This document shows, one piece after another, positions 1 through 5,703 of a DNA stretch of 8,868 nucleotides. The notes under the pieces were generated by a model, which saw only the letters and a program-made list of their open reading frames with translations, was not told the origin of the DNA and did not search any database. A program made the translations under genes and the position numbers. Source of the DNA: Methanomassiliicoccus sp. UBA6 (GTDB taxonomy: Archaea; Thermoplasmatota; Thermoplasmata; Methanomassiliicoccales; Methanomassiliicoccaceae); contig DAVH01000056.1 in assembly GCA_002508545.1 (NCBI GenBank), positions 54,199 through 63,066 on the forward strand, given 5' to 3'. Positions within the stretch are counted from its first letter, which is position 1; each line of letters starts with the position of its first letter.

Positions 1-125
1 GCGCGGAGAGGACCTGGGACTGTCCCTGCCACGGCTCGAGGTACGATCCCGACGGCAAGGTGATCAGCGGCCCCGCGGCGTCCGACCTGGATAGAGTGGT
101 CGGCCGGGCGAGGGAGCGGAGGTGA
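1..125 (+). CDS. C-terminal end of a Rieske [2Fe-2S] domain protein (5' end outside window)
   Basis: The reading frame starting at base 3 runs open from the window edge to TGA at 123-125, giving 40 residues. It contains TWDCPCHGSRYDPDGKV followed by SGPAASDL. The C-P-C-H-G-S stretch is the second half of a Rieske cluster motif (C-x-x-H, bases 21-32), which supplies one Cys and one His ligand. The first C-x-H half lies upstream of the window. The order CPCHGSRY, then DG, then a GPA..DL segment is the pattern seen where a Rieske domain ends FAD-dependent amine/glycine-oxidase-like oxidoreductases, so that is the likeliest parent protein. A stand-alone Rieske ferredoxin cannot be excluded because nothing upstream is visible. 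The Arg-rich tail after the domain is short. The gene converges on the HTH regulator encoded on the other strand. Confidence 0.8.
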   Translation, partial: AERTWDCPCHGSRYDPDGKVISGPAASDLDRVVGRARERR

Positions 126-180
126 CGGAGCGGGTCAGGAGCGCCCTTTGTCCTGCTCGGCAACGATCATGCGGGCGGGA

Positions 181-197
181 CGAGAGCCTGGCTCTCG
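181..197. repeat. Perfect inverted repeat in a convergent intergenic spacer
   Basis: An 8-base arm (181-188, CGAGAGCC) is followed by one central base and its exact complement (190-197). In RNA it would form about a 7-bp stem with a 3-nt loop. It sits between the stop of the Rieske gene at 125 and the stop of the HTH gene at 246, where two convergent transcripts end. No T-tract follows on either strand, so it is not a classical archaeal or bacterial terminator. It could be a processing or stability hairpin, a protein-binding palindrome, or chance in GC-rich DNA. The rest of 126-245 shows nothing recognisable. Confidence 0.4.
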
Positions 198-245
198 CGG
201 CGTGAGCGAGCAGGGTCACGTCGAGACCGACCGTCCCTGCGGGGC

Positions 246-884
246 TCACCGGAACGTGCTGCGGAGCAGGAACGCCTCAATGATTTTCTTTTCGGAATCC
301 TGCAGCGTCTCGTAGAGCGTGGACTGGGATATCTTGAGCCGCCTGGCGAGCTCCCTTCCGGTCACCCGGCGGGGGTAATCGAAGTAACCCATCTCCAGAG
401 CGTGCTCGATGACCAATCTCTGCCGGTCGGTGAGGATCCTTCGGTCATCGATCCGGCGCTTGCGGCTGAGCTTGACCTTGCATTCCGCGTCCTCAAGGTC
501 CCGGACCAGGCCGTTGAGCGTCCTTTCGTCGGTCACCAGGACGGTCCACTCGACCTCGCCGCCCGCCCTGGTCCTCGCCCCCTCCACATAGCAGTTGGGC
601 CGGTTCAGGACCGAGCAGACCTGCCACTTCTTGACCCGCAGGCTCCCCAGTATCCTGCCGTCCGACACCTCGGAGAAGTGAACATCCCCGACGTCGGGGT
701 GCCGTGACAGCTCGGCCTCGATGGCCGTCCGGGTGGTGGTGGCCAGATCGAACTCCACCAGCCCGCAAACTTCGCCGCTCTCTCCCGTGGTGCATTCCAC
801 GATCCGGATCGGGGCGCCAAGGGTCTTGGAGATATCAACCGCCCAGCTTTCCAAGGGCTTGATAATAAGGGTCGCTCTCAACAT
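246..884 (-). CDS. HTH_10 (bacterio-opsin activator family) transcriptional regulator
   Basis: The gene encodes 212 aa from the chosen start. Residues about 151-204 (LTDRQRLVIEHALEMGYF through the SQSTLYETLQ recognition-helix region) match the archaeal HTH_10 domain, a DNA-binding domain at the C-terminus of Bat-like regulators. The preceding ~140 residues look like the partly conserved sensory/dimerisation half of such proteins. They carry five Cys (about 31, 40, 90, 98, 135), including C-x7-C at 90-98, which could serve redox or metal sensing; this is inference. The ATG at 882-884 has a TGAGG Shine-Dalgarno (893-897) 8 nt upstream and gives the N-terminus MLRATLIIKP. An in-frame ATG at 945-947 would add 21 residues but has only a pyrimidine-rich upstream sequence. 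The gene follows proX on the same strand and probably controls the transporter operon or a linked metabolic function. The effector is unknown. Confidence 0.85.
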   Translation of the reverse strand: MLRATLIIKPLESWAVDISKTLGAPIRIVECTTGESGEVCGLVEFDLATTTRTAIEAELSRHPDVGDVHFSEVSDGRILGSLRVKKWQVCSVLNRPNCYVEGARTRAGGEVEWTVLVTDERTLNGLVRDLEDAECKVKLSRKRRIDDRRILTDRQRLVIEHALEMGYFDYPRRVTGRELARRLKISQSTLYETLQDSEKKIIEAFLLRSTFR

Positions 885-933
885 CACACTGGCCTCAGAG
901 GTTCTTATGGCCTTTCTGAAGGCTTCATCATTG

Positions 934-939
934 AAAAAA
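934..939 (-). terminator. Possible archaeal T-tract terminator after proX
   Basis: On the minus strand this is a run of six T, about 40 nt past the proX stop codon and before the preferred start of the HTH gene. Archaeal RNA polymerase can terminate on T-rich stretches without a hairpin. A small hairpin (GCCTT/AAGGC, 910-923) lies just beyond it. If the longer HTH start at 947 is the real one, these bases are coding and the call fails. Partial readthrough would lower regulator expression relative to the transporter. Confidence 0.25.
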
Positions 940-977
940 GAATGCATGGAAAGAGGTTTGGGGTTCGGCGCGTAGGA

Positions 978-1853
978 TCATCCGTTGATCCACTGGTCGA
1001 CCTTATCCCGGTTGGCGTCGATCCACTTCTTGGCGGCGGCCTCCTCGCTCATACCGCCCGAGATGTCCATCATCACGGACTGGATGTCATCCTGGGTCCA
1101 GTTGAACCTCTCGATGATGGCATAGGCCTCGGGTTTGTCCGCCTGGAAGCCCGTCCGGGCCAGCGTCTGAACGTGCTCGGCCCCGCCGTAGGCCCCCTGG
1201 GGGTCCTCAAGGTACTTCAGGTCCCAGTTGGCGAATGCCCAGTGGGGAGACCACAGGGTGACCACGATCGGCTCTCCGCCGTTGTACGCGCTGGTCAGCT
1301 CGGCCAGCATCGCGGCGTTGCTGCTTGCCTCCAGCTCATAGTCCAGCCCGTAGCTCGATATGGCGTCCTCGGTGGTGGCCATGATGCCCGCCCCGGGGTC
1401 GATCCCGACGATCCGTCCCTGGAACTCGGAGCCATGCCCGTTGAGATCGGATATGCTGTTGACCGACGTCATGTAGCTGGGAACGGCGAGGCCGATCCTG
1501 CAGCCCTCGAGGTTGGTGGCCACGGAATCGATCCGATCGCCGTAGGTGTCCCAGTAGTTCTTCTGGGTCGCCGGCAGCCAGGCCGACACCGTGAAGTCCA
1601 GCTCACCGTTGGCCAGCCCCTGGTACAGGATGCCCGCGTCGACGTTCACCAGCTCCACATCGTGCCCCGCTTCCTCCAGGACGAGCTTGATGACGTTGGA
1701 GCTTGCGATCTCACCGTCCCACAGCACGTAGCCGAGCTTGATCTGCTTCTTGCTCTCGCCCGGGGCACCGCTCGTCAATGCTATCGCCACCGCCGCCACG
1801 ATGACGACGGCCGCGATGGCCAGAGCTATCACTGCTTTCTGGTTCTTTTTCAT
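978..1853 (-). CDS. proX: Glycine betaine/proline betaine ABC transporter substrate-binding protein (OpuAC/ProX family)
   Basis: The gene encodes 291 aa. The start MKKNQKAV is preferred because AGGTG (1859-1863) lies 5 nt before its ATG; an ATG 15 nt further upstream (1868) lacks this. Residues ~8-28 form one hydrophobic helix, and no Cys follows it, so the protein is probably anchored outside the membrane by this helix or released by a signal peptidase, not lipid-modified. From about residue 37 to the end it is an OpuAC-type periplasmic-binding fold: YVLWDGEIASSNV, the VSAWLP segment, and TLWSPHWAF followed by LKYLEDP. Trp residues near 45, 92, 101, 201, 205 and 210 are candidates for the aromatic cage that binds the quaternary ammonium group in this family. 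The gene is third in the operon, 33 bp after proW. The ligand (glycine betaine, proline betaine or choline-like) cannot be fixed from sequence alone. Confidence 0.93.
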   Translation of the reverse strand: MKKNQKAVIALAIAAVVIVAAVAIALTSGAPGESKKQIKLGYVLWDGEIASSNVIKLVLEEAGHDVELVNVDAGILYQGLANGELDFTVSAWLPATQKNYWDTYGDRIDSVATNLEGCRIGLAVPSYMTSVNSISDLNGHGSEFQGRIVGIDPGAGIMATTEDAISSYGLDYELEASSNAAMLAELTSAYNGGEPIVVTLWSPHWAFANWDLKYLEDPQGAYGGAEHVQTLARTGFQADKPEAYAIIERFNWTQDDIQSVMMDISGGMSEEAAAKKWIDANRDKVDQWING

Positions 1854-1869
1854 CTGTTCACCTCGCATG

Positions 1870-1886
1870 AGGGGCCTGTTGCCCCT
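1870..1886 (-). promoter_or_regulatory. Intergenic hairpin between proW and proX
   Basis: AGGGGC (1870-1875) and GCCCCT (1881-1886) form a 6-bp GC-rich stem with a 5-nt loop, directly after the proW stop codon and a few bases upstream of the proX Shine-Dalgarno. Hairpins at this position in binding-protein transporter operons often protect the downstream mRNA after processing and raise binding-protein levels. No T-run follows, so readthrough into proX is expected. The role here is inferred from position only. Confidence 0.4.
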
Positions 1887-2723
1887 TCAGTGCGCATTTT
1901 CTCTTTTTCCGATGCTCTGGGTGATCCGGTCCAGGATCACCGCGATGATCACTATGGCCACTCCGGCCTCGAAGCCCAGGCCGATGTCGACCCGCTGGAT
2001 CGCCACCAGCACGTCCCTTCCCAGCCCCTTCGCCCCGATCATCGACGCGATGACCACCATCGACAAAGAGAGCATCACGCACTGGTTGATGCCGGCCATG
2101 ATGGTGGGCTTGGCCACCGGTAGCTGGACGCAGGCCAGCTTCTGCAGTGCAGAGCTCCCGAACGAATCGGCGACCTCGTTGAGCTCCTTGGGCACCTGGC
2201 GGATGCCCAGATCGGTCAGCCTCACCACCGGGGGAATGGCGAACACGATGGTGGCTATCATCCCCGGCACGTTGCCCAGGCCGAAGAAGATGACCACCGG
2301 GATCAGGTAGACGAAGGATGGCATGGTCTGCATGAAATCCAGGCCGACCTTTAGCACGCCCTGCAGGCGATCGTTCCGAGAGGCCAGTATCCCCACCGGC
2401 ACCCCGATGAGCACCGCCGTGCAGGCGGAAACGAGGACCAGCGAGAGCGTCTCCATGGAGAGCGCCCATAGTCCCAGGTTCTCGATCAGCATCAAGGCCA
2501 GGACGACCCCCAGGGTCAGCAGGATCTTGCGGGTCGCCAACAGGGTGAGCACGGCGGCAAGCAGGATGAACAGCGGCACTGGTATCGCCGTCAGGACCGA
2601 GCTTAACGCGCCGAGAACCCAACCGATGAGCCAGGTGATGAAATCCAGGACGACGCCCAGGTTGGCCTCGATCCAAGTGACCGTCCCCTCGGCAACATCG
2701 CCCAGCGGTATCTTCCCGATCAT
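1887..2723 (-). CDS. proW: Glycine betaine/proline betaine ABC transporter permease (ProW/OpuAB family)
   Basis: The gene encodes a 278-aa inner-membrane permease. Hydrophobic segments lie near residues 24-40, 50-64, 67-87, 93-114, 137-160, 210-230 and 249-266, about seven membrane spans in all. The region QTMPSFVYLIPVVIFFGLG, followed by IPPVVRLTDLGIRQVPKEL, is characteristic of ProW-type permeases. The cytoplasmic EAA loop that docks onto the ATPase runs from about 180 to 211 (ELNEVADSFGSSALQKL, then LPVAKPTIMAGINQ). The length is normal for an OpuAB-like subunit and shorter than E. coli ProW, which has a longer N-terminus. Its ATG overlaps the proV stop as ATGA, and a strong GGGAGGTG Shine-Dalgarno (2731-2738) sits 7 nt upstream, so it should be translated together with proV. 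The complex would use two copies of each membrane and ATPase subunit. Confidence 0.95.
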   Translation of the reverse strand: MIGKIPLGDVAEGTVTWIEANLGVVLDFITWLIGWVLGALSSVLTAIPVPLFILLAAVLTLLATRKILLTLGVVLALMLIENLGLWALSMETLSLVLVSACTAVLIGVPVGILASRNDRLQGVLKVGLDFMQTMPSFVYLIPVVIFFGLGNVPGMIATIVFAIPPVVRLTDLGIRQVPKELNEVADSFGSSALQKLACVQLPVAKPTIMAGINQCVMLSLSMVVIASMIGAKGLGRDVLVAIQRVDIGLGFEAGVAIVIIAVILDRITQSIGKRENAH

Positions 2724-4105
2724 GCCGGGGCACCTCCCGGGCGGATGCGCCGCATCACCATGGCGGGATAGATCACCCCGACCAGCCAGTTGCTCTCGCT
2801 CAGCACCGGGACGGGATAATCGGTCTCCACCAGGATGGGTATGAGGTCCTCCACCTTGGTGGAAGGCCCGACCGAGCGCACCGGGGAGATGGCCCCCTTG
2901 ATGCTCGCTTCGGTGGGAACGATGCGGAGGAGGTCCTCGGACCTCACCAGGCCGATGAATCCCTTCTCCTTGTCGACCACGAAGCCCGCGGTGTGCCCGA
3001 TGTCCTCGAGCATCTTCAAGGCGGTACGCGGTCCGATCCTCAGGGGGATCACCGCCTCCGGCTGCTTCATGATGCTCTCGCAGGTCATGACCTTGGAGCG
3101 GTCCACCCCGTCGATGAACCTCGACACGTAATCGTCGGCCGGGGAGGTCAGGATGTCCTCCGGGGTCCCCACCTGGACGATGCCTCCGTCCCTCATTATG
3201 GCGATGCGGTCGCCCAGCCTGAGGGCCTCGTCCAGGTCATGAGTGACGAAGACGATGGTCTTGTGGACCTTCCGCTGGAGGTCAAGCAGCTCCTCCTGCA
3301 TGCTCTTCCGTATGAGGGGGTCCAGGGCGCTGAAGGCCTCGTCCATCAGGAGGATGTCGGGGTCGGTGGCGAGAGCCCTGGCAAGCCCGACCCGCTGTTT
3401 CATCCCCCCGCTCAGCATCGAGGGCCTGGCGTCCCCGTAGCTCTTGAGCCCCACCAGCTCCAGCGCCTTTCTCGAGCGTGACAGTCGCTCCTCCCGGGGC
3501 ACTCCCTGGACCTCCAGCCCGTAGGCCACGTTCTCCAGGACGGTTCGGTGCGGGAGCAGGCCGAAGTTCTGAAAGACCATCCCGATGTGGTCCCGGCGGA
3601 ACTGGCGAAGCGAATCCTCGTCGAGCGAGGTGATGTCCGTCCCGTTGACCACGACCTTCCCGCGGGTGGGCCGGACCAGGCGGTTCAGGCACCTTTCCAG
3701 CGTCGACTTCCCGCATCCCGACAGGCCCATGATGACGAATATCTCCCCCTGGTAGATCTCCAGATCGATGTTCCTGAGGGCGACCATCGAGCCCGTGGCC
3801 TTGAGGATGTCGTTCTTCGAACTGCCCGACCTCACGAGCTCGAGGGCCTCCTTCTGCCCGTGGCCGAACACCTTGGTCACACCTTCCAGCCGGATGGCGA
3901 CCCTCCTCTCATCTCCTGCCTCGGACCCGGCCGCCGCAGCTTTGCCAGGTCCCTTGTCGGTGTCGCCCGCGGCCCTTGACAGCAGGGAGGCGGCCACCTC
4001 CTTCCTCCATTCAACAACGGGGGCCATCAGTTCATCGATCCGCGCGGAGAGAGCGGCCTCGTAGCGGCCGATGATCCCGCGGATCCCAGATCTTCCTACA
4101 TCCAT
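2720..4105 (-). CDS. proV: Glycine betaine/proline betaine ABC transporter ATPase with CBS domains (ProV/OpuAA family)
   Basis: The gene encodes 461 aa from the chosen start. The ATPase domain spans ~72-330 and has all the key motifs: Walker A GLSGCGKST (127-135), Q-loop Gln179, signature LSGGMKQ (231-237), Walker B ILLMDE (251-256, catalytic Glu256) and switch His289. The segment before Walker A (VFGHGQKEALELVRSG, then ILKATG) is specific to ProV/OpuAA ATPases. A CBS pair follows (~340-395 and ~403-453). In this family such a pair senses ionic strength and gates transport. An acidic tail is absent. The N-terminal ~68 residues before the ATPase are unusual and helix-prone. The start at 4105 has GGGAG (4115-4119) 9 nt upstream; tandem ATGs at 4141 and 4138 would add 12 residues but have no Shine-Dalgarno and overlap a TATA-like sequence. 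This is the first gene of the minus-strand operon. Confidence 0.95.
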   Translation of the reverse strand: MDVGRSGIRGIIGRYEAALSARIDELMAPVVEWRKEVAASLLSRAAGDTDKGPGKAAAAGSEAGDERRVAIRLEGVTKVFGHGQKEALELVRSGSSKNDILKATGSMVALRNIDLEIYQGEIFVIMGLSGCGKSTLERCLNRLVRPTRGKVVVNGTDITSLDEDSLRQFRRDHIGMVFQNFGLLPHRTVLENVAYGLEVQGVPREERLSRSRKALELVGLKSYGDARPSMLSGGMKQRVGLARALATDPDILLMDEAFSALDPLIRKSMQEELLDLQRKVHKTIVFVTHDLDEALRLGDRIAIMRDGGIVQVGTPEDILTSPADDYVSRFIDGVDRSKVMTCESIMKQPEAVIPLRIGPRTALKMLEDIGHTAGFVVDKEKGFIGLVRSEDLLRIVPTEASIKGAISPVRSVGPSTKVEDLIPILVETDYPVPVLSESNWLVGVIYPAMVMRRIRPGGAPA

Positions 4106-4138
4106 TCTGTAAATCTCCCGATCGCCTGGCGTCACCAT

Positions 4139-4146
4139 CATATAAG
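4139..4146 (-). promoter_or_regulatory. TATA-like element upstream of proV
   Basis: The minus strand reads CTTATATG, an archaeal TATA-like octamer about 35 nt before the preferred proV ATG at 4105. A start site ~25 nt downstream would give a very short leader that just includes the GGGAG Shine-Dalgarno. A second candidate, CTTTAAG at 4228-4234, has the A-rich sequence GGGAAAAA just upstream, resembling a TFB-recognition element. It would give a leader of about 100 nt. Which one is used cannot be decided from sequence. Confidence 0.35.
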
Positions 4147-4271
4147 CGGGGGCCGATGCCCGATGGGCGCCCTAGGAGCGAGCGACGAGCTTCCCCGATC
4201 ACTCCCGCGGTTCGATTTTGGCATTCACTTAAAGCATTTTTCCCGAAACCCTGAAAATATCTAGCAATTTC

Positions 4272-4279
4272 TTTAAATA
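4272..4279 (+). promoter_or_regulatory. TATA-box candidate for the + strand operon
   Basis: TTTAAATA is set in an AT-rich island and is the best archaeal TATA match facing the pyruvyl transferase gene. Initiation is expected ~25 nt downstream, near 4300, leaving a leader of about 160 nt before the ATG at 4462. That is long for an archaeal mRNA. No better box lies closer to the gene. Confidence 0.45.
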
Positions 4280-4357
4280 TGGGGAATGAAGAAGATGAGT
4301 CCTTTTCACCCCCTTGGCATCTTTGATGGCACGCTCCTGGAGCGACCTGGCCGTTCT

Positions 4358-4391
4358 TGCCCGTGGCGCCGTGGACGTGCGTACGGGCACG
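4358..4391 (+). promoter_or_regulatory. Structured 5' leader segment with competing hairpins (candidate)
   Basis: In the presumed leader, TGCCCGT (4358-4364) can pair with ACGGGCA (4383-4389). The alternative stem CGTGC (4376-4380) with GCACG (4387-4391) uses part of the same 3' arm, so only one can form at a time. A separate small inverted repeat, CGCTCC/GGAGCG (4332-4337 and 4339-4344), lies just upstream. This layout resembles a switching leader, but it matches no riboswitch class I recognise, and short GC-rich stems arise easily by chance. Confidence 0.2.
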
Positions 4392-4461
4392 CTTCCCGCT
4401 CCCTGACGGCGTACCATCCGATTATTAGCCCCCATGTCAATGAGGTAAACGGCAAAGATCG

Positions 4462-5703
4462 ATGTCGGCGCGGGAGCTTGGGAGCGGCACATGCGGGGGC
4501 CTGAGGATCGCCCTCGTGGGCTACAACGGGGCGAACAATACGGGATCAGAGGCCAGGCTGCTCGAGGTCATCGACGATGTCCGGGACGCCTGCGGCAACG
4601 AGGTCCATATCACCGTCCCCTCGCTGAACGTGGCCAATCTTCGAAGGTACGTCAGTGAGGACAGCGGACTGCGGATTGTGAGGATCCCCGCGCTCTACCA
4701 CCTCACCATCGACCGGCTCGTCAGGAACAGCGACGTCATGATGCTGGTGGAGGGCAGCTGCTACATGGACACCTGGACCTCATCGCTCCTGAGCGCGTTC
4801 CTGTGGGCGACGCGGTCCGCCGACCGGCATGGCAAGGCAAGCCTGGCCTATGCCGTCGACGCCGGGGACCTCAAGGTCAGCAATGTCCGCAAGGTCAGAA
4901 AGCATGCCAGCAAGACCGATCTCATCATCATGAGGACCTACCGGGCGGCCGAGAGGATGAGGTCCTGGGGGGTCGAGGCGCCCATCGAGGTCACCGCCGA
5001 CACCGCGTTCGGCTTCGGGCTGAGGGGCCGCGAGGACGCCCGGTCCGGCCTGCCCAGGCAGCCCTCGGGAAAGGTGGGGCTCGCACTGGTCGATTTCAAC
5101 CTATGGCCCGTCGTCGCCCGGCCCTTCGGCCGGCGGAGCGACATCTACCGCTGGCCCTACTACTTCTCAAGGTCCGAGGAGCGGCGCGCCGCCAGCAGGA
5201 GGCTGGCGGAGGGCTTCGCGGCCATGGCCGACGGCATCGTGGAGCGGTGGGACCGGGACATCGCCCTGATAAGCATGGAGAGCCTGGACGAGCCGTTGGT
5301 GCGCGAGGTGAAGCGGCTGATGAGGCACAGCGGGAGGGCGGGCATCATGAGCTCGAGGGAGCTTAACGCCAACCAGATGGCCGTCGGGCTGAGGGAACTG
5401 GACGCGCTCGTCACCTCCAGGTACCACGCCGCGGTGCTGGCGATGGCGGCCGGCGTTCCGATGATGGCCATCGGCCATGACCGACGGCTCGACGACCTAT
5501 TCAACGAGGTCGGCCTGGACGACCTTTTCATGAGGTACGATGGGGATATGGACTGGGGCCGTGCCGGAAGGTCGCTGGAGGCGATCATGGAGGACGGGGA
5601 GACCATCGGCCGGACGGTCCGCGCGGGGTTCAGGGACCAGATGGACCGCGCGGCGAGGAACGGGCCCATGCTGAAGGCGTTCCTGGAGGAGGTCCGCGCG
5701 TGA
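4462..5703 (+). CDS. Polysaccharide pyruvyl transferase family protein (CsaB/WcaK-like)
   Basis: The gene encodes 413 aa with the GT-B-like plan of PS_pyruv_trans proteins. The N-terminal strand-loop LVGYNGANNTGSEARLLEVI (18-37) corresponds to the family's G-(Y/N)-x-GxxN-x-G-(D/S)-E-A start. MLVEGSCYMD (94-103) stands where many members have a GGGS..D loop. EVTADTAFGF (176-185) follows, and LDALVTSRYHAAVLAMAAGVPMMAIG (313-338) contains the R-(L/Y)-H motif (R320, Y321, H322). Characterised members transfer pyruvate from phosphoenolpyruvate to sugars as ketals, but the family is broad and other roles are possible. ATG 4462 is the only sensible start: an in-frame stop lies at 4441-4443. The nearest GAGGT (4442-4446) is 15 nt away, so initiation looks weak. 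The stop overlaps the next gene's start as GTGA. The substrate is unknown. Confidence 0.8.
   Translation: MSARELGSGTCGGLRIALVGYNGANNTGSEARLLEVIDDVRDACGNEVHITVPSLNVANLRRYVSEDSGLRIVRIPALYHLTIDRLVRNSDVMMLVEGSCYMDTWTSSLLSAFLWATRSADRHGKASLAYAVDAGDLKVSNVRKVRKHASKTDLIIMRTYRAAERMRSWGVEAPIEVTADTAFGFGLRGREDARSGLPRQPSGKVGLALVDFNLWPVVARPFGRRSDIYRWPYYFSRSEERRAASRRLAEGFAAMADGIVERWDRDIALISMESLDEPLVREVKRLMRHSGRAGIMSSRELNANQMAVGLRELDALVTSRYHAAVLAMAAGVPMMAIGHDRRLDDLFNEVGLDDLFMRYDGDMDWGRAGRSLEAIMEDGETIGRTVRAGFRDQMDRAARNGPMLKAFLEEVRA

Larger units (their letters stand above)
4142..4461. other. Divergent intergenic control region
   Basis: These 320 bases separate the minus-strand proV operon from the plus-strand pyruvyl transferase operon, and I see no convincing gene in them. 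Bases ~4210-4285 form an AT-rich island, in contrast to the GC-rich surroundings, with several TATA-like sequences. The + strand TTTAAATA (4272-4279) also reads TATTTAAA on the minus strand. Short open frames on both strands here (4286-4504 on +, 4229-4492 on -) have no recognisable domain and the composition of chance frames. A small hairpin GCCC-GAT-GGGC (4158-4168) lies on the proV side. Confidence 0.6.

Noticed and set aside
64..249. 61-residue minus-strand frame near the left edge
   Set aside because: It overlaps the Rieske coding end and the inverted repeat, has no recognisable content and no convincing start.
942..2123. 393-residue open frame on the plus strand
   Set aside because: It is antisense to proX and proW. 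Its His/Asp/Val/Arg-rich composition mirrors the complementary codons of the real genes.
1858..2733. 291-residue minus-strand frame overlapping proW
   Set aside because: It is on the same strand but out of frame with proW, which has clear membrane segments, an EAA loop and a strong ribosome site. The alternative is Gly/Arg/His-rich with no domain.
4229..4492. 87-residue minus-strand frame in the divergent spacer
   Set aside because: It overlaps the AT-rich promoter island and the start of the pyruvyl transferase gene, with no domain or ribosome site.
4286..4504. 72-residue plus-strand frame in the divergent spacer
   Set aside because: Its ATG lies only a few bases after the TATA candidate, upstream of the expected transcription start, and it overlaps the true gene out of frame.
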